The position numbers and the translations under genes were made by a program. This document shows, piece by piece, positions 17,537 to 26,808 of a stretch of DNA of 64,000 nt. Positions within the stretch are counted from its first letter, which is position 1; each line of letters begins with the position of its first letter. The stretch is from Marmoricola sp. OAE513. Its GTDB lineage: Bacteria; Actinomycetota; Actinomycetes; Propionibacteriales; Nocardioidaceae. The notes beneath the pieces are model-generated. The model did no database searches. It was not told the origin of the DNA and saw nothing but the letters and a program-made list of their open reading frames with translations. Where the stretch lies: positions 3,038,001 to 3,102,000 of the forward strand of contig NZ_JBEPOC010000001.1 in assembly GCF_040546585.1 (NCBI RefSeq). Reading direction: 5' to 3'.

Positions 17537-18211
17537 TCAGGCGCTGCTTTTGGCGTGAACGTCCCACATGAGGTGCAGGCTCTGGCGGTCGTCGTCGGCC
17601 AGCACGGACCTGCCGAAATGCCGGTACGGTGCGGCCTCGAAGAACCCGGCCTGAGCTGACCACATAGTTGGGTAGAAGTGACGGAACACGAAATCAGCGA
17701 ACCGGAGCGGGTGCACGGGCGCCACGCAGGCCACGCGACAGTCCATCCCGTTGATGGTCATGTGGGCGGCCGGATGCCCTGGTTTGGCTGCAGCAGGGTC
17801 GAAGTCGAACCTGATAGGGGAGCGAAGTAGCGGCTCGTCGGTTCGGTGCAGATCAACTACATCCAGGATGGGTTCGCTTCTGAGCAGCTCGGTGTCGACG
17901 TCAAACGGGCAGGGGATGTAGGCGAGACGATGTCCCGAGATCTCGCCGCCGGCGATGTCGTAGGTGAGCTGCAAGAGGCTGGCGTCTGGCAGGACGGCTG
18001 AGTAAGCGCCTACCTCAACCCAACGGCGGTACTGGTTGATGTCGGGATGACTGTGGTTGATGAGGAACTCGGCCGTTGGGTCGTGTCGGTGGAAGGTGAC
18101 GCGGTCGGGGCGTTCATCCACCGCATTGACGTATAGCGCCAAGTCGGACTCTTGGAGGAAGTCGAGGACGTTGCTGACGTCGTTAGCGACGCTGCGGCTA
18201 CTCGTTGCCAT
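17537..18211 (-). CDS. DUF2290-like protein, 224 aa
   Basis: The segment PVHPLRFADFVFRHFYPTMW near residues 165-184 resembles the conserved C-terminal signature of DUF2290 proteins, whose function is unknown. No signal peptide or membrane segment. Its start lies inside the 3' end of the helicase gene (14-base overlap), so the two are translationally coupled and very probably work together. Confidence 0.7.
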   Translation of the reverse strand: MATSSRSVANDVSNVLDFLQESDLALYVNAVDERPDRVTFHRHDPTAEFLINHSHPDINQYRRWVEVGAYSAVLPDASLLQLTYDIAGGEISGHRLAYIPCPFDVDTELLRSEPILDVVDLHRTDEPLLRSPIRFDFDPAAAKPGHPAAHMTINGMDCRVACVAPVHPLRFADFVFRHFYPTMWSAQAGFFEAAPYRHFGRSVLADDDRQSLHLMWDVHAKSSA

Positions 18212-20357
18212 CGTCGTCGCCGGTGCTACCTCTGAGCCGGGTGAGCCGCGTGCGGATATCGGGCGGCAGGTCGTAGAGGTCCATCTCGCCTCGTTCTACC
18301 GCTTCGAGGAAGGCGGCTACGCCAGCAGTCGCCTTCTTGACGGTTGCTTCTTCTCCCTCCGGCCGGTCGCGGTGGATGTGTCGAAGCTTCGCGAGAGCGG
18401 CCCCCGTTGGGATGGTGAAGCTCAACTTGTAGTCGTTGTCGCGTACGGCCGCGGCCTCGGCGGCGATGACTTCTTCCATCTTCTCGCCGTAGCCGGTGAT
18501 TCGGACCCACGCGCGGCTGCGGGTGATAGCTGTAAAGAGCTTGTTGCGTCGGCTCACTGCGTTGAACTCGGAAGCGGCGTACTGCGAGTCGATGGCGTAA
18601 ACCATCGGAGCTTCGTTGCCCTTCGCGCGAAAGATGTGAGCCAGAGCTACCGACTCGGGTCGGAAGATGGTGTCGGTACTGGTGTTGACGCCTGCAAGAT
18701 GTGAGGGAATGCCGCGGCGGGTGAGTTCCTTCATCAGCCGAGGCGCGCGGGACTTCGCACGGTAGGTGTCAGGGAGGACGACCAGTATGTCGTCGTGCTC
18801 GAGCTCGTCCTCGTTGATGTTGATGGCGATCTGGTCAGCGATCCACGCGTCTTGGGCGGCTTCGTCGTCGAAGGTCTGGACCATCACTGCGTCGGCGGGC
18901 TGCAAGAGAGTGTTGAAGTACGAGGGGTAACTTGTCGCTGCGCGGCGCAGCTGAACAGGCTCGCCTTCGCTTAGCTCGCCGCTGACGACCTCGTAGCCGA
19001 TGTCAGACCACAGTTGAGGCTCGTCAGGATGCTGGAGGAGCCCGCCAGGTCGGTTCACTCCGATGCCTAGAGCATGGGCCGTCGCGAGCGCCCAGGGGGT
19101 GTTGCGGTAGCAGACTTGGAGGACGATATCGCGGCGCGGTCCGCCAGGAGTCGACTCCAGGCTGACGAGCTGTTCGCCTTGGGGACCCGTTCCGAACAGT
19201 TCGACCGTCGAAGGCATAGCTTCGTCGGACAGCCGCTGTAGCTCGTCGTAGCCCCAGACGATGCGCTTGGGGTCCTTGGTGAACAGGTAGACGAGTTGGA
19301 AGAACTCGGGCGGGAGGTCCTGCGCTTCATCGATCAGGACCGCGTCGAAGATCGGAGTTACGGTCTTCGTCTGCGCGGTGGTGAGGAGCTCGCGACAGAT
19401 GCCCTGGAATGCATCGTCCATCCCGTACTTGCCGCGGGCGTACGACCAGTCTCGCGGTGTTTCGCCCAGCGCGGTCGCGATCATGCTGTAGACGCCGGCG
19501 CGGGCTGAGGAGCCCCATGAGTGCACAATGCGCAGGCGCTCGGGGTCTGGCGGCTCATTGCCGTGCTCGAAGGTGAAGCGGGTGACGAGATCGTCGATCT
19601 GCTGATACAGAGCGCGAGAATGGAATGTGAGGGCGATAGTCCAGTCGGGGTGTGTCGTGTGCCAGTAGGCGGCCTTGAGGGCGAGGACGACAGTCTTGCC
19701 AGACCCAGCAAGGCCGCGAATCCGCTGAGGGCCTTCGGGACTCTCGATGGCGGCCTGCTTCTGCCACCGGTCGAGGTTGGCGATGCCCTTCTCGATCTCT
19801 TTGAGGACTCCGCCGCGCGAAGAAGGCTTAGATACGGTCGTGCGCTTCTTAGCCGGCTTGATCGTGGTGACCCGCTGAAGTGCAGCGGAAACTCGATGCT
19901 CCAAGTCAGCGGAAATGGGCTCGAGGTCCGCAAGCCAGTCCCCAAGGTCGTCGAGCTGACCGTAGAACCCATCCTCAGCTTCTGCGACAAGCTCAGCGGG
20001 AGGTGGCGAGCCGAACAGCGTCGCCGTGTTGGGCTGAACTGCGAGCTTTCGACGCTCGCGGAGGCCTTCGTGCCGACTCAGGTAGCTCTCGAGCACCCCG
20101 AACAGTCGGTCTTGCTCGGCAATCGCTGCCTCGCGGTCAGCGGCGCTGCTGGGGAGGTCATCGGCAATGAGGAACGCCACCAGTCCATGTGCCTGACTGA
20201 CAAGAAGCGCGTCGACCTCGACGCGCTCATCGGCCGTCGCCAGCACCGGGTAGCCGAGGTAGACGGTTCCTGATTCAACCGAGTTCTTGAGGGCTTCCGC
20301 GAGTGCCTGGGCAGCGGGTCGGTTGCGGCTCTCGCCGTACACGATCTCGAGCGTCAT
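18198..20357 (-). CDS. SF1 (UvrD-like) helicase with NERD-like N-terminal region, 719 aa
   Basis: Walker A is GLAGSGKT near residues 215-223 and Walker B IDEAQD at 342-347. Motif V-like HIFRAKGNEAPMVYAID and motif VI-like NKLFTAITRSRAWVRITG sit in the C-terminal half, so the ATPase motor appears intact. Residues 1-110 (GYPVLATADERVEVDALLVSQ... then LVAFLIAD) resemble a NERD-type nuclease-related domain, although the catalytic residues are not all obvious. Such proteins occur in defence islands and DNA repair. The DUF2290-like gene overlaps its 3' end. Confidence 0.85.
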   Translation of the reverse strand: MTLEIVYGESRNRPAAQALAEALKNSVESGTVYLGYPVLATADERVEVDALLVSQAHGLVAFLIADDLPSSAADREAAIAEQDRLFGVLESYLSRHEGLRERRKLAVQPNTATLFGSPPPAELVAEAEDGFYGQLDDLGDWLADLEPISADLEHRVSAALQRVTTIKPAKKRTTVSKPSSRGGVLKEIEKGIANLDRWQKQAAIESPEGPQRIRGLAGSGKTVVLALKAAYWHTTHPDWTIALTFHSRALYQQIDDLVTRFTFEHGNEPPDPERLRIVHSWGSSARAGVYSMIATALGETPRDWSYARGKYGMDDAFQGICRELLTTAQTKTVTPIFDAVLIDEAQDLPPEFFQLVYLFTKDPKRIVWGYDELQRLSDEAMPSTVELFGTGPQGEQLVSLESTPGGPRRDIVLQVCYRNTPWALATAHALGIGVNRPGGLLQHPDEPQLWSDIGYEVVSGELSEGEPVQLRRAATSYPSYFNTLLQPADAVMVQTFDDEAAQDAWIADQIAININEDELEHDDILVVLPDTYRAKSRAPRLMKELTRRGIPSHLAGVNTSTDTIFRPESVALAHIFRAKGNEAPMVYAIDSQYAASEFNAVSRRNKLFTAITRSRAWVRITGYGEKMEEVIAAEAAAVRDNDYKLSFTIPTGAALAKLRHIHRDRPEGEEATVKKATAGVAAFLEAVERGEMDLYDLPPDIRTRLTRLRGSTGDDDGNE

Positions 20358-20699
20358 CCAGACCTTCCCCTTCTCTCGCCGGCCGCCCCACCGGAGCCAA
20401 ACGAACGCTCCGACCCTAGCGCGGCCGGCCGGGCCCCGTGCCCTGTCCTGCGGATGTCCTCTATTCGCACTGGCCTTACTGGCTTGGTCCTCTCAGGCCG
20501 CGCCGGGGCCTGTTCTGGCAACTGACTGGCCAAGTCGAGTCAGCAGCCGAGCGGACGCAGTTGCGACCGGGTTGGTGAGAACTGCGGGACCGCACACAAC
20601 TCGCCGCCTATCCGAGTGCAGAGGAGAGCGCCGGCTCCGCCCGTCCTGTCCAGAAGGTGCCACTAGCCAACTGTCGAATAGAGGCTGTCGACTTCCCGC
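20358..20699. other. Divergent intergenic region between helicase and recombinase
   Basis: About 340 bases with no credible gene. It should hold the promoters of both genes, and possibly an attachment site for the recombinase, but I found no direct repeat I could defend as att. Confidence 0.4.
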
Positions 20700-21617
20700 A
20701 TGACCACTCCACAACGCCTGAGCGACCTGCGCACCGACTACCTGCGGCCATATCGCGACGGAACCTTGACCGTCTACAACTTCTACCTCGACCGCTACTT
20801 CGCCTGGTGCGCTGACCACGACCTTGAGCCACTTCGCGCTACCCGGCCAGACGTCGAGCGGTACATCGAGCATCTCCTAGTCGAGCGCCGCATGTCGGGT
20901 GCCAGCGTCTGCACCGCCCTGACGTCGGTGCGAGGGCTCTACCGGTTCGCGCATCAGGAGTGCGCGATCGAACGCGACCCCGCGCAGTACGCGCGCCGTC
21001 CACGCATCACCACACTGCCCAAGGACACCACCGGCCTGGACCGCGCCCAGATGCAGGACTTCCTCCTCGCCGGCCAAACCAGCGGCGGCCGCTACTACGC
21101 CACCGCATTCCTGCTCTGCTGCATGGCCCTTCGTGCGTCCGAAGCCTGCTCCATCCAAATCGAGAACTTCCAGAAGACCAGCCGCGGCCATCGAGTCTTG
21201 GAGTTCCACGGCAAGGCCGGCGTGCCCGCCCGCATGCCCATCCCCATCCCAGTCGTCCGGGCACTCGAAGCCGCTGCAGGAGACCGCACCACCGGCCCGC
21301 TCCTTCTCCGACAGGACGGTGGCCCGTTGAGCCGCCAAGGACTCGGCACCATCGTCAACACCCTCGGCCGCCGCGCCGGCATCAAAGGATTAGTCGTCCG
21401 CCCCCATCTACTCCGCCACAGCTGCATCACCAACGCATTGGAGTCCGGGGCATCCATCCGCAAAGTCCAGGACCTCGCCCGGCACGCCGAACCGCGCACG
21501 ACCATGCGCTACGACAGAAACCGCACCAACCTCGACGACCACGCCGTGCACTCCCTCGTCGCCTTCATCGCACCACCCGACGGCGACGAGACTGATGCTG
21601 AGCTGGCGGCTGGCTAA
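20700..21617 (+). CDS. Tyrosine recombinase (XerC/D-like integrase), 305 aa
   Basis: An N-terminal SAM-like core-binding domain (residues about 5-95) precedes the catalytic domain, with R145 (ALRASE), K172, H236-x2-R239 (HLLRH), H262 (ARHAEP) and nucleophile Y271. All six catalytic positions appear intact. It resembles the short XerC/XerD/phage-integrase type that cuts and rejoins DNA at specific sites. It sits in the middle of an accessory region, which suggests it mobilises this segment or another. It converges with, and overlaps by 4 bases, the next gene. Confidence 0.92.
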   Translation: MTTPQRLSDLRTDYLRPYRDGTLTVYNFYLDRYFAWCADHDLEPLRATRPDVERYIEHLLVERRMSGASVCTALTSVRGLYRFAHQECAIERDPAQYARRPRITTLPKDTTGLDRAQMQDFLLAGQTSGGRYYATAFLLCCMALRASEACSIQIENFQKTSRGHRVLEFHGKAGVPARMPIPIPVVRALEAAAGDRTTGPLLLRQDGGPLSRQGLGTIVNTLGRRAGIKGLVVRPHLLRHSCITNALESGASIRKVQDLARHAEPRTTMRYDRNRTNLDDHAVHSLVAFIAPPDGDETDAELAAG

Positions 21618-23083
21618 CGCCGGCCGTATCCGTCCGGTCCGTACGGGGACCAGCCGTTCAGGAACGGCTGGAGGTTCTGAGCGTTCGGCTCCGGCGAAGT
21701 CGGAACCTTCAAGGTGCCCTGCAGAGGGTCAGCGGGGCCGATGCTGTCAGTGCACCAGTCCAACCAAGCCTGAGCCCGGTCGCGGTCCTCACCCGCGGCC
21801 ATCGCCCCGACCGTCGCGGTCATGGCCGCGACGTACTCGCGGCGTTCATTGGCCTTGCGCCAGGCCTTCGTCTGGCGGTCCAGGACGTCGCCGCGATGGG
21901 ACTCGACCAGCAGACGCTTGGCCTCCTCCATCGCGGCTTCCCAGCGACGCTGCTTGGCGGCAGCAGCAGCCTCGGCACGGCGCGCGTCCCGGGCATCCTC
22001 CAACGCCCGGACCTCCATCTCCCACAACACCTCACCAAGACGCTGGTCGAGGGCCTTGCGGGCGCCGTCGTTGAAGATGAGCGGGCGCCCGTCACGGTTC
22101 GAGCCCTTCGCCACGATGGTGATGCTCAGTTGCCCGGTCGGGACGAAGGTGTTCTGCCTGATCTCGCGCCACATCGGCTGCGTCTTCCGAGGCGGCTCGT
22201 AGGGGTACCGGTAGCGGATGTCCTGCCGCTTGCTGCCCTTGCCCGGCTTCTCGGCGATCAGGATGCCGTAGGTGAAGTCGCCGACAGTGACCTCCAACTG
22301 CCCGTTCCCGATGGCAGTGCGGAACGCGCCAGCGTCCAAGCCTTTGAGCTTCCGTGAGGAGACCGTGTGGCCGCGCCGGGTCGCCTCTGTTGCCAGGGCG
22401 TGGAGCAGGCGGGTCGCACGGGACAACGACTCCTTGGTGACCATGTGCTGGTCCGGGTCCGCCTTGTAGACGCCGGCAGCGGGATGCGGCTTCGTCAGCC
22501 GCTCCGGCGCGGCAATGTCCTCTCGCTCGACGCGCAGTGTCATGTCGTCGTCGAAGTACGCGACCTGCTTGCGTTCCGCCCAGCCGCCGTACGGCGAAAA
22601 CCGCAGAATCTTGTCGTGCGGCTTGTTCGAGGCCAGGCCGGCGACCGCCAGCACCTTGTGCGGGTCGAACTCGACCTTCCCGAGGTCGGCTTGCCCGCCG
22701 CCCTCCAGCACCTTCTCGATCACCGATTCAGCGTGCTGGATGTTCGGGTCCGGAGTGGGTGCAGGAGGCAGACCTGAGGAGGCCTTCGGCTGCGGCGGCG
22801 TCCGACGGCGCCGAGTGCGCCTCTCAGGCGCGGGCTTGTTCTCGGTCGCTTCCTCGACCACGGGGTAGTCGCCATGGCTGAGATAGTGCTGGCCGGCCTC
22901 CGTGATCGTGGCTGCCCAGAGACCCGTTCGTTTGCTGACGGTGACCAGGCCGCGGTTCTCCAAGGCGCGGGCGGTCGTCTTGTACGACTCGTCGGGCCAG
23001 TCCCGGGGGTGGGAGCCGTCGCCAACCCAGCGCAGCACCTCGAGCTGTCGTTCATTCACTGGCCTGCGTTGCACCGTGATCAC
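21614..23083 (-). CDS. Hypothetical protein with winged-helix-like N-terminus, 489 aa
   Basis: Residues 10-70 look like a winged-helix domain (NERQLEVLRWVGDG..., then ALENRGLVTVSK..., then ITEAGQHYL). A Pro/Arg-rich linker near 75-110 and a large unassigned domain follow, with a long charged coiled-coil-like stretch near 340-420 rich in Ala, Arg and Glu. Similar proteins occur on actinobacterial mobile elements, but I cannot give a function. GTG start. It overlaps the recombinase stop by 4 bases; the next gene upstream on this strand ends 25 bases before its start. Confidence 0.7.
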   Translation of the reverse strand: MITVQRRPVNERQLEVLRWVGDGSHPRDWPDESYKTTARALENRGLVTVSKRTGLWAATITEAGQHYLSHGDYPVVEEATENKPAPERRTRRRRTPPQPKASSGLPPAPTPDPNIQHAESVIEKVLEGGGQADLGKVEFDPHKVLAVAGLASNKPHDKILRFSPYGGWAERKQVAYFDDDMTLRVEREDIAAPERLTKPHPAAGVYKADPDQHMVTKESLSRATRLLHALATEATRRGHTVSSRKLKGLDAGAFRTAIGNGQLEVTVGDFTYGILIAEKPGKGSKRQDIRYRYPYEPPRKTQPMWREIRQNTFVPTGQLSITIVAKGSNRDGRPLIFNDGARKALDQRLGEVLWEMEVRALEDARDARRAEAAAAAKQRRWEAAMEEAKRLLVESHRGDVLDRQTKAWRKANERREYVAAMTATVGAMAAGEDRDRAQAWLDWCTDSIGPADPLQGTLKVPTSPEPNAQNLQPFLNGWSPYGPDGYGRR

Positions 23084-23108
23084 CGTGCTTCCTGTCGAGG
23101 GGACTTGG

Positions 23109-24038
23109 CTAGTCGTAGCCGAGGCTGTTGCCCGAGTAGTACATGACCACCGGGTTACCGGTGACCACCGACGCTTCGAGTAGCGCCTGAAGCCGCGGGA
23201 GGTACCAGCCGAGGTCGGTCATCACCAGCGGCCGCACCGCCACGGTCAGCTCCTCGACCTTGTCCCACAGCAGCTCGCAGTCGGCCACCGAGGCGAACTT
23301 CATGTACGTGACGGGACGTGCGTACCCGGCCGCCGACTCACCTGAGTCCAGATTCGTGAACGTCGACTCGGCATACAGGTACTGGAACGCCTTCACCACC
23401 TCGGCATCGTCTGCGACGTGCTGGCCCAACCGAGCAGCGCGGAGCAGCTCGACCGGTTCGGCAGTCATCGTTCGCACCAGCAGGTCGAGGCCATCGACTC
23501 CGACTTCCAGGAGATGGTCGGTAGGGGCGCCGTAGTGGTCGCGAACACCAAGGCCAATCGGCCCTTCCTCATTCGGGAAACCATGGAGGTCGATCGCTTC
23601 GATGGGCTCACGGCCGCCCCGGTCGACCAGGACGCGGGTGTCCGGCCCGACCCTGACCTGCGACAGGGCGTCGATCTCCGCCTTTGCACTTGCGGCGATG
23701 GCCGCCGGCGCGATGACACCGCGGTAGGAGTAGGCCGAGGCCTGATCCAGCACCTGCCGCAGGTGCTCGTAGCGACCGGTGACGAGCTCGTCGACCAGCC
23801 GTGGGTCGGGTTCGTAAGCAGGTACAAAAATCTCTTCGACCAGACGCATGTGGCGGTGCGGACACGCAGTGTCTGTGGCCCACTCGTACATCTCGTCGGA
23901 CCAGTCCTCGACCATCTCGCCGGCGGGCGACCGCAGATTGCCGTACGCGTCGAACCTGAACTCGACCTCGGCCGGCGGGACGGTCGTCTTGCCGTCACGC
24001 CAGCAGGTGCAGGCCACGTAGGCGTAGTGCTCACTCAC
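23109..24038 (-). CDS. Hypothetical protein, 309 aa
   Basis: The N-terminus (YAYVACTCWRDGKTTVPP) and a later CPHRHMRLVEE segment provide Cys/His pairs that could bind a metal; this is only suggestive. The rest is mixed alpha/beta with no motif I recognise. No membrane segment. Twenty-five bases separate it from the winged-helix-like gene downstream, so they are likely co-transcribed. Divergent from the TIR-like gene 139 bases away. Confidence 0.65.
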   Translation of the reverse strand: MSEHYAYVACTCWRDGKTTVPPAEVEFRFDAYGNLRSPAGEMVEDWSDEMYEWATDTACPHRHMRLVEEIFVPAYEPDPRLVDELVTGRYEHLRQVLDQASAYSYRGVIAPAAIAASAKAEIDALSQVRVGPDTRVLVDRGGREPIEAIDLHGFPNEEGPIGLGVRDHYGAPTDHLLEVGVDGLDLLVRTMTAEPVELLRAARLGQHVADDAEVVKAFQYLYAESTFTNLDSGESAAGYARPVTYMKFASVADCELLWDKVEELTVAVRPLVMTDLGWYLPRLQALLEASVVTGNPVVMYYSGNSLGYD

Positions 24039-24177
24039 AGTCGGAAACTAGGACGAGGCTCCGACACTCGCGAAGTCGGCTGGGCGCCAGGTGCTCAAGG
24101 TGATGTGTCGGAGCCGGCGTCTAGCGTGGTTCTTGGCAGCTACACCGTCGCCCGCAAGCACATCGGTAGGGAGAGTC

Positions 24178-25077
24178 GTGAGCGAGAACCCGGAGCCTAA
24201 CAACCGCAAAGTCTTCGTCATCCATGGTCGCAACGCGCTAGCGCGGTCAGGACTCTTCGCCTTCCTGCGAGCCATCGGTCTCGACCCGATCGAGTGGTCC
24301 GAGGCGATTCGCATGACGGGCAAGGGCTCCCCGTACATCGGAGATGTCCTGGATGCTGCGTTCAACGCTGCGCAAGCGGTTGTCGTTCTTCAGACGCCGG
24401 ACGACGTGGCGCATCTGCACGAGAGCCTGACATTCCCGGGAGACCCGGAAACCGAGGCTCAGATGCAGCCGCGGCCCAACGTGTTGTTCGAGGCTGGCAT
24501 GGCTCTCGGGCGTGACGAGGAGCGAACGATCATCGTCGAGCTCGGGCAGGTCAAGTCGTTCAGCGACATTCACGGTCGGCACGTAGTCCGTCTCAGCAAC
24601 GACTTGGCGCCTCGCCAGGAGCTTGCGAACAGGCTCGAGACAGCGGGATGCGCGGTCAAGCTGGTGGGTACCGACTGGCACAAGGCGGGGGACCTGACGC
24701 CCCCCGCGCCGCCCGGTGGTGGGCTGCCGCTGGGGAGAAAGCTGCCGTCGTCGACGGCGAGCGGTCTTCCACGCTTCTCAGCCCGGTACATCGACAACGG
24801 CTCGCGGCGCCTTGGAGAGCTTCAGGTGACCAACCTCGGCCCTGGCGATGCATTCCAGGTGGATCTGGAGACTGACGGCGAGTTCAGCCTGGTTTCGCGG
24901 GGAGGAAGCAACGACTTCCCTGTGCCGCGCTTGCCGCAGGGAAAGTCGGTCACAGTTCTGGTCGACAGCACCCGAACGCTCGGCGACACTCGGAAGAGCT
25001 ACTTCAACCTGACGATCAAGGCCGCCACTGCAGACGGCGTCGCGTTCGATGTCGACGAGTTCGTAAGCGGCCTCTGA
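24178..25077 (+). CDS. TIR-like (CAP12/Pycsar-type) nucleotide-binding effector, 299 aa
   Basis: The N-terminal ~165 residues match the predicted nucleotide-binding TIR-like family (KVFVIHGRNALARSG, then DVLDAAFNAAQAVVVLQTPDD, then RPNVLFEAGMALGR). Members of this family act in prokaryotic immunity as NAD-consuming effectors; Glu 105 in LFEAGMALG is the likely catalytic residue. Residues ~185-299 form a beta-rich C-terminal domain I cannot assign. The GTG at 24178, with GGGAGAG just upstream, is preferred to ATG 24091, which adds unrelated residues. The zinc-ribbon gene begins 3 bases after the stop. Confidence 0.82.
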   Translation: MSENPEPNNRKVFVIHGRNALARSGLFAFLRAIGLDPIEWSEAIRMTGKGSPYIGDVLDAAFNAAQAVVVLQTPDDVAHLHESLTFPGDPETEAQMQPRPNVLFEAGMALGRDEERTIIVELGQVKSFSDIHGRHVVRLSNDLAPRQELANRLETAGCAVKLVGTDWHKAGDLTPPAPPGGGLPLGRKLPSSTASGLPRFSARYIDNGSRRLGELQVTNLGPGDAFQVDLETDGEFSLVSRGGSNDFPVPRLPQGKSVTVLVDSTRTLGDTRKSYFNLTIKAATADGVAFDVDEFVSGL

Positions 25078-25079
25078 CC

Positions 25080-25547
25080 ATGGAGCTTTCAATCGAACTG
25101 CCGGTCGACAACGACGGATTCCTTCGCAGGGAGTGCCCGCACTGTGAGCAGGAGTTCAAGTGGCACCACGGGCCAGCGAACGAGGAAGCCGAGCATCAGC
25201 AGCCGGCTGACGCGTACTTCTGCCCGTTGTGTGGTCAGGTAGCCGGCCCGGACTCTTGGTGGACTCAGGCGCAGCTCGACCTCATCCAGGCCGAGGTGAG
25301 CGGACACGTGGGCTCGCAGCTCAACGACATGTTCGACGACGCCTTCCGCGGGCTTCGGGGTGGAGGCCTGGTTCGAGTCGAGACGTCGGGCGGCTTCGAT
25401 GACGTCGAGACTCCGGAGCCGCTCGACGAGCCCGACGACATGAGCATCGTCGCCTCCCCGTGCCACGGGTGGGAACCGGTCAAAGTCCCAGAGAATGCGT
25501 CCGGTCCGTTCTACTGTCTGGTCTGTGGAGCAGCCTTCGCCGTGTAG
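25080..25547 (+). CDS. Zinc-ribbon protein, 155 aa, partner of the TIR-like gene
   Basis: Two metal-binding modules are visible. At the N-terminus is C-P-H-C paired with C-P-L-C in CPLCGQVAGPDSWW. At the C-terminus is SPCHGWEPVK paired with YCLVCGAAF. A charged helical middle links them. Such proteins often sense or bind nucleic acid. The start codon is 2 bases past the TIR-like stop, so the pair is surely co-transcribed and may be a sensor/regulator-effector couple (inference). Confidence 0.8.
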   Translation: MELSIELPVDNDGFLRRECPHCEQEFKWHHGPANEEAEHQQPADAYFCPLCGQVAGPDSWWTQAQLDLIQAEVSGHVGSQLNDMFDDAFRGLRGGGLVRVETSGGFDDVETPEPLDEPDDMSIVASPCHGWEPVKVPENASGPFYCLVCGAAFAV

Positions 25548-25587
25548 CCCTCGTTTGCCCTGCCCGACGCCCTCGGCGGCCTAGGGC

Positions 25588-26520
25588 ATGGCCTACGAGC
25601 TGGACGACCGACTCGTGGTCGGCGTCGCGTCGAGCGCGCTCTTCGACCTCACCGAGTCTGACGCCTACTTTCGCGAGCACGGCGAGATGGCGTACCGGGA
25701 GTACCAGGACGCCAACCTCGACGTACCGCTGGACAAGGGGGTCGCGTTCCCCTTCATCCAGCGGCTCGTGCGGCTCAACGACCTACGTGCCGACGACCCA
25801 CTCGTAGAAGTGATCGTTCTGTCGAGGAACGACCCTGACACCGGGCTGCGCGTCATGAGGTCCGTCAAGCACCACGGGCTCGATTCGACCCGGGCGATCT
25901 TCACCCAAGGCAAGGCGCCCTACGAGTACATCGGCGCGCTCGACATGTCACTCTTTCTGTCCGCGAACCGGGCCGACGTCGACGCGGCCATTGAAGCCGG
26001 CTTTCCCGCCGGCCACGTGATGCCTTCGACAGCTGAGTACGACGAGTCAGACCCCACCCTCCGAGTCGCCTTCGACTTCGACGGCGTGCTCGCCGACGAC
26101 TCCTCTGAACGTAAGTACAAGTCGGACGGGCTGGACGACTACATGGTCCACGAAGACGCTAACCGGGACCGGCCCCTCGAACCCGGGCTGCTCAAGCCGC
26201 TCCTGGCGGACCTCAACCGAATCCAACAGATCGAGGAGAGTCGTCGGGCGGAAGACCCCGACTACTCGCCGCGGCTCCGGATCGCCCTGGTCACCGCCCG
26301 GAACGCACCGGCGCACGAGCGCGCAGTGCACTCGCTTCGGGAGTGGGGCGTGCGGGTCAACGACGCCTTCTTCCTGGGTGGCATCGAGAAGGCACGAGTC
26401 CTTCGGGTCATGCAGCCGCACATCTTCTTCGACGACCAGGACCTTCACTTGACGGGAGCGCTGGACGACGTTGTCGGCGTGCACATCCCCTATGGGGTCG
26501 CCAACGAGGGGAGTGTCTGA
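25588..26520 (+). CDS. Cytosolic 5'-nucleotidase-family protein (PF06189 type), 310 aa
   Basis: The pattern VGVASSALFDLTESDAYF near residue 12, then VIVLSRNDPDTGLRVMRSV, then FLSANRADVDAAIEAG, and the HAD-like RVAFDFDGVLADDS near 157, is that of the 5-nucleotidase family, which dephosphorylates nucleoside monophosphates. The full length is typical. It lies 40 bases after the zinc-ribbon gene and likely shares its transcript, so it could shape the nucleotide pool during TIR activation (inference). Confidence 0.85.
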   Translation: MAYELDDRLVVGVASSALFDLTESDAYFREHGEMAYREYQDANLDVPLDKGVAFPFIQRLVRLNDLRADDPLVEVIVLSRNDPDTGLRVMRSVKHHGLDSTRAIFTQGKAPYEYIGALDMSLFLSANRADVDAAIEAGFPAGHVMPSTAEYDESDPTLRVAFDFDGVLADDSSERKYKSDGLDDYMVHEDANRDRPLEPGLLKPLLADLNRIQQIEESRRAEDPDYSPRLRIALVTARNAPAHERAVHSLREWGVRVNDAFFLGGIEKARVLRVMQPHIFFDDQDLHLTGALDDVVGVHIPYGVANEGSV

Positions 26521-26583
26521 GTGGCGAGTAGCTGCGAAGGCACGTGTGGGGGTCCTTGGAACGGCGCCAACGGTCAGTCAGAT

Positions 26584-26744
26584 GAGCACGCGTGATACGC
26601 AAAAGCCCAGGTCAGAGGCCTGTAGTGGCCATGTCCGTTTTGGATGGGTGCTGATTTCGGCGGCCATGGGTGCAAACCCCGAAACGTCTTCGCAGAATAG
26701 GGCCGCTGACCTGCGGTTTCTCTAATCTGCGAACACCCCACCAC
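26584..26744. repeat. Long direct repeat, left copy (~160 bp)
   Basis: It shares a 145-bp core with 37121-37264; by eye I count about nine differences. Near its ends it carries imperfect 13-bp inverted repeats (CAGGTCAGAGGCC at 26608 and GGCCGCTGACCTG at 26701). It contains no credible coding frame. The same orientation at both sites brackets the catabolic cassette. Confidence 0.85.
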
Positions 26745-26808
26745 GGGCCTTTCCCCGAAATCGGCGGGTACTTACCCCGAAATCAGGATCGGCCTTTGCC
26801 CCTCGTGA

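Noticed and set aside
20358-20699. att site for the tyrosine recombinase
   Set aside because: No direct repeat of useful length was found within the window.
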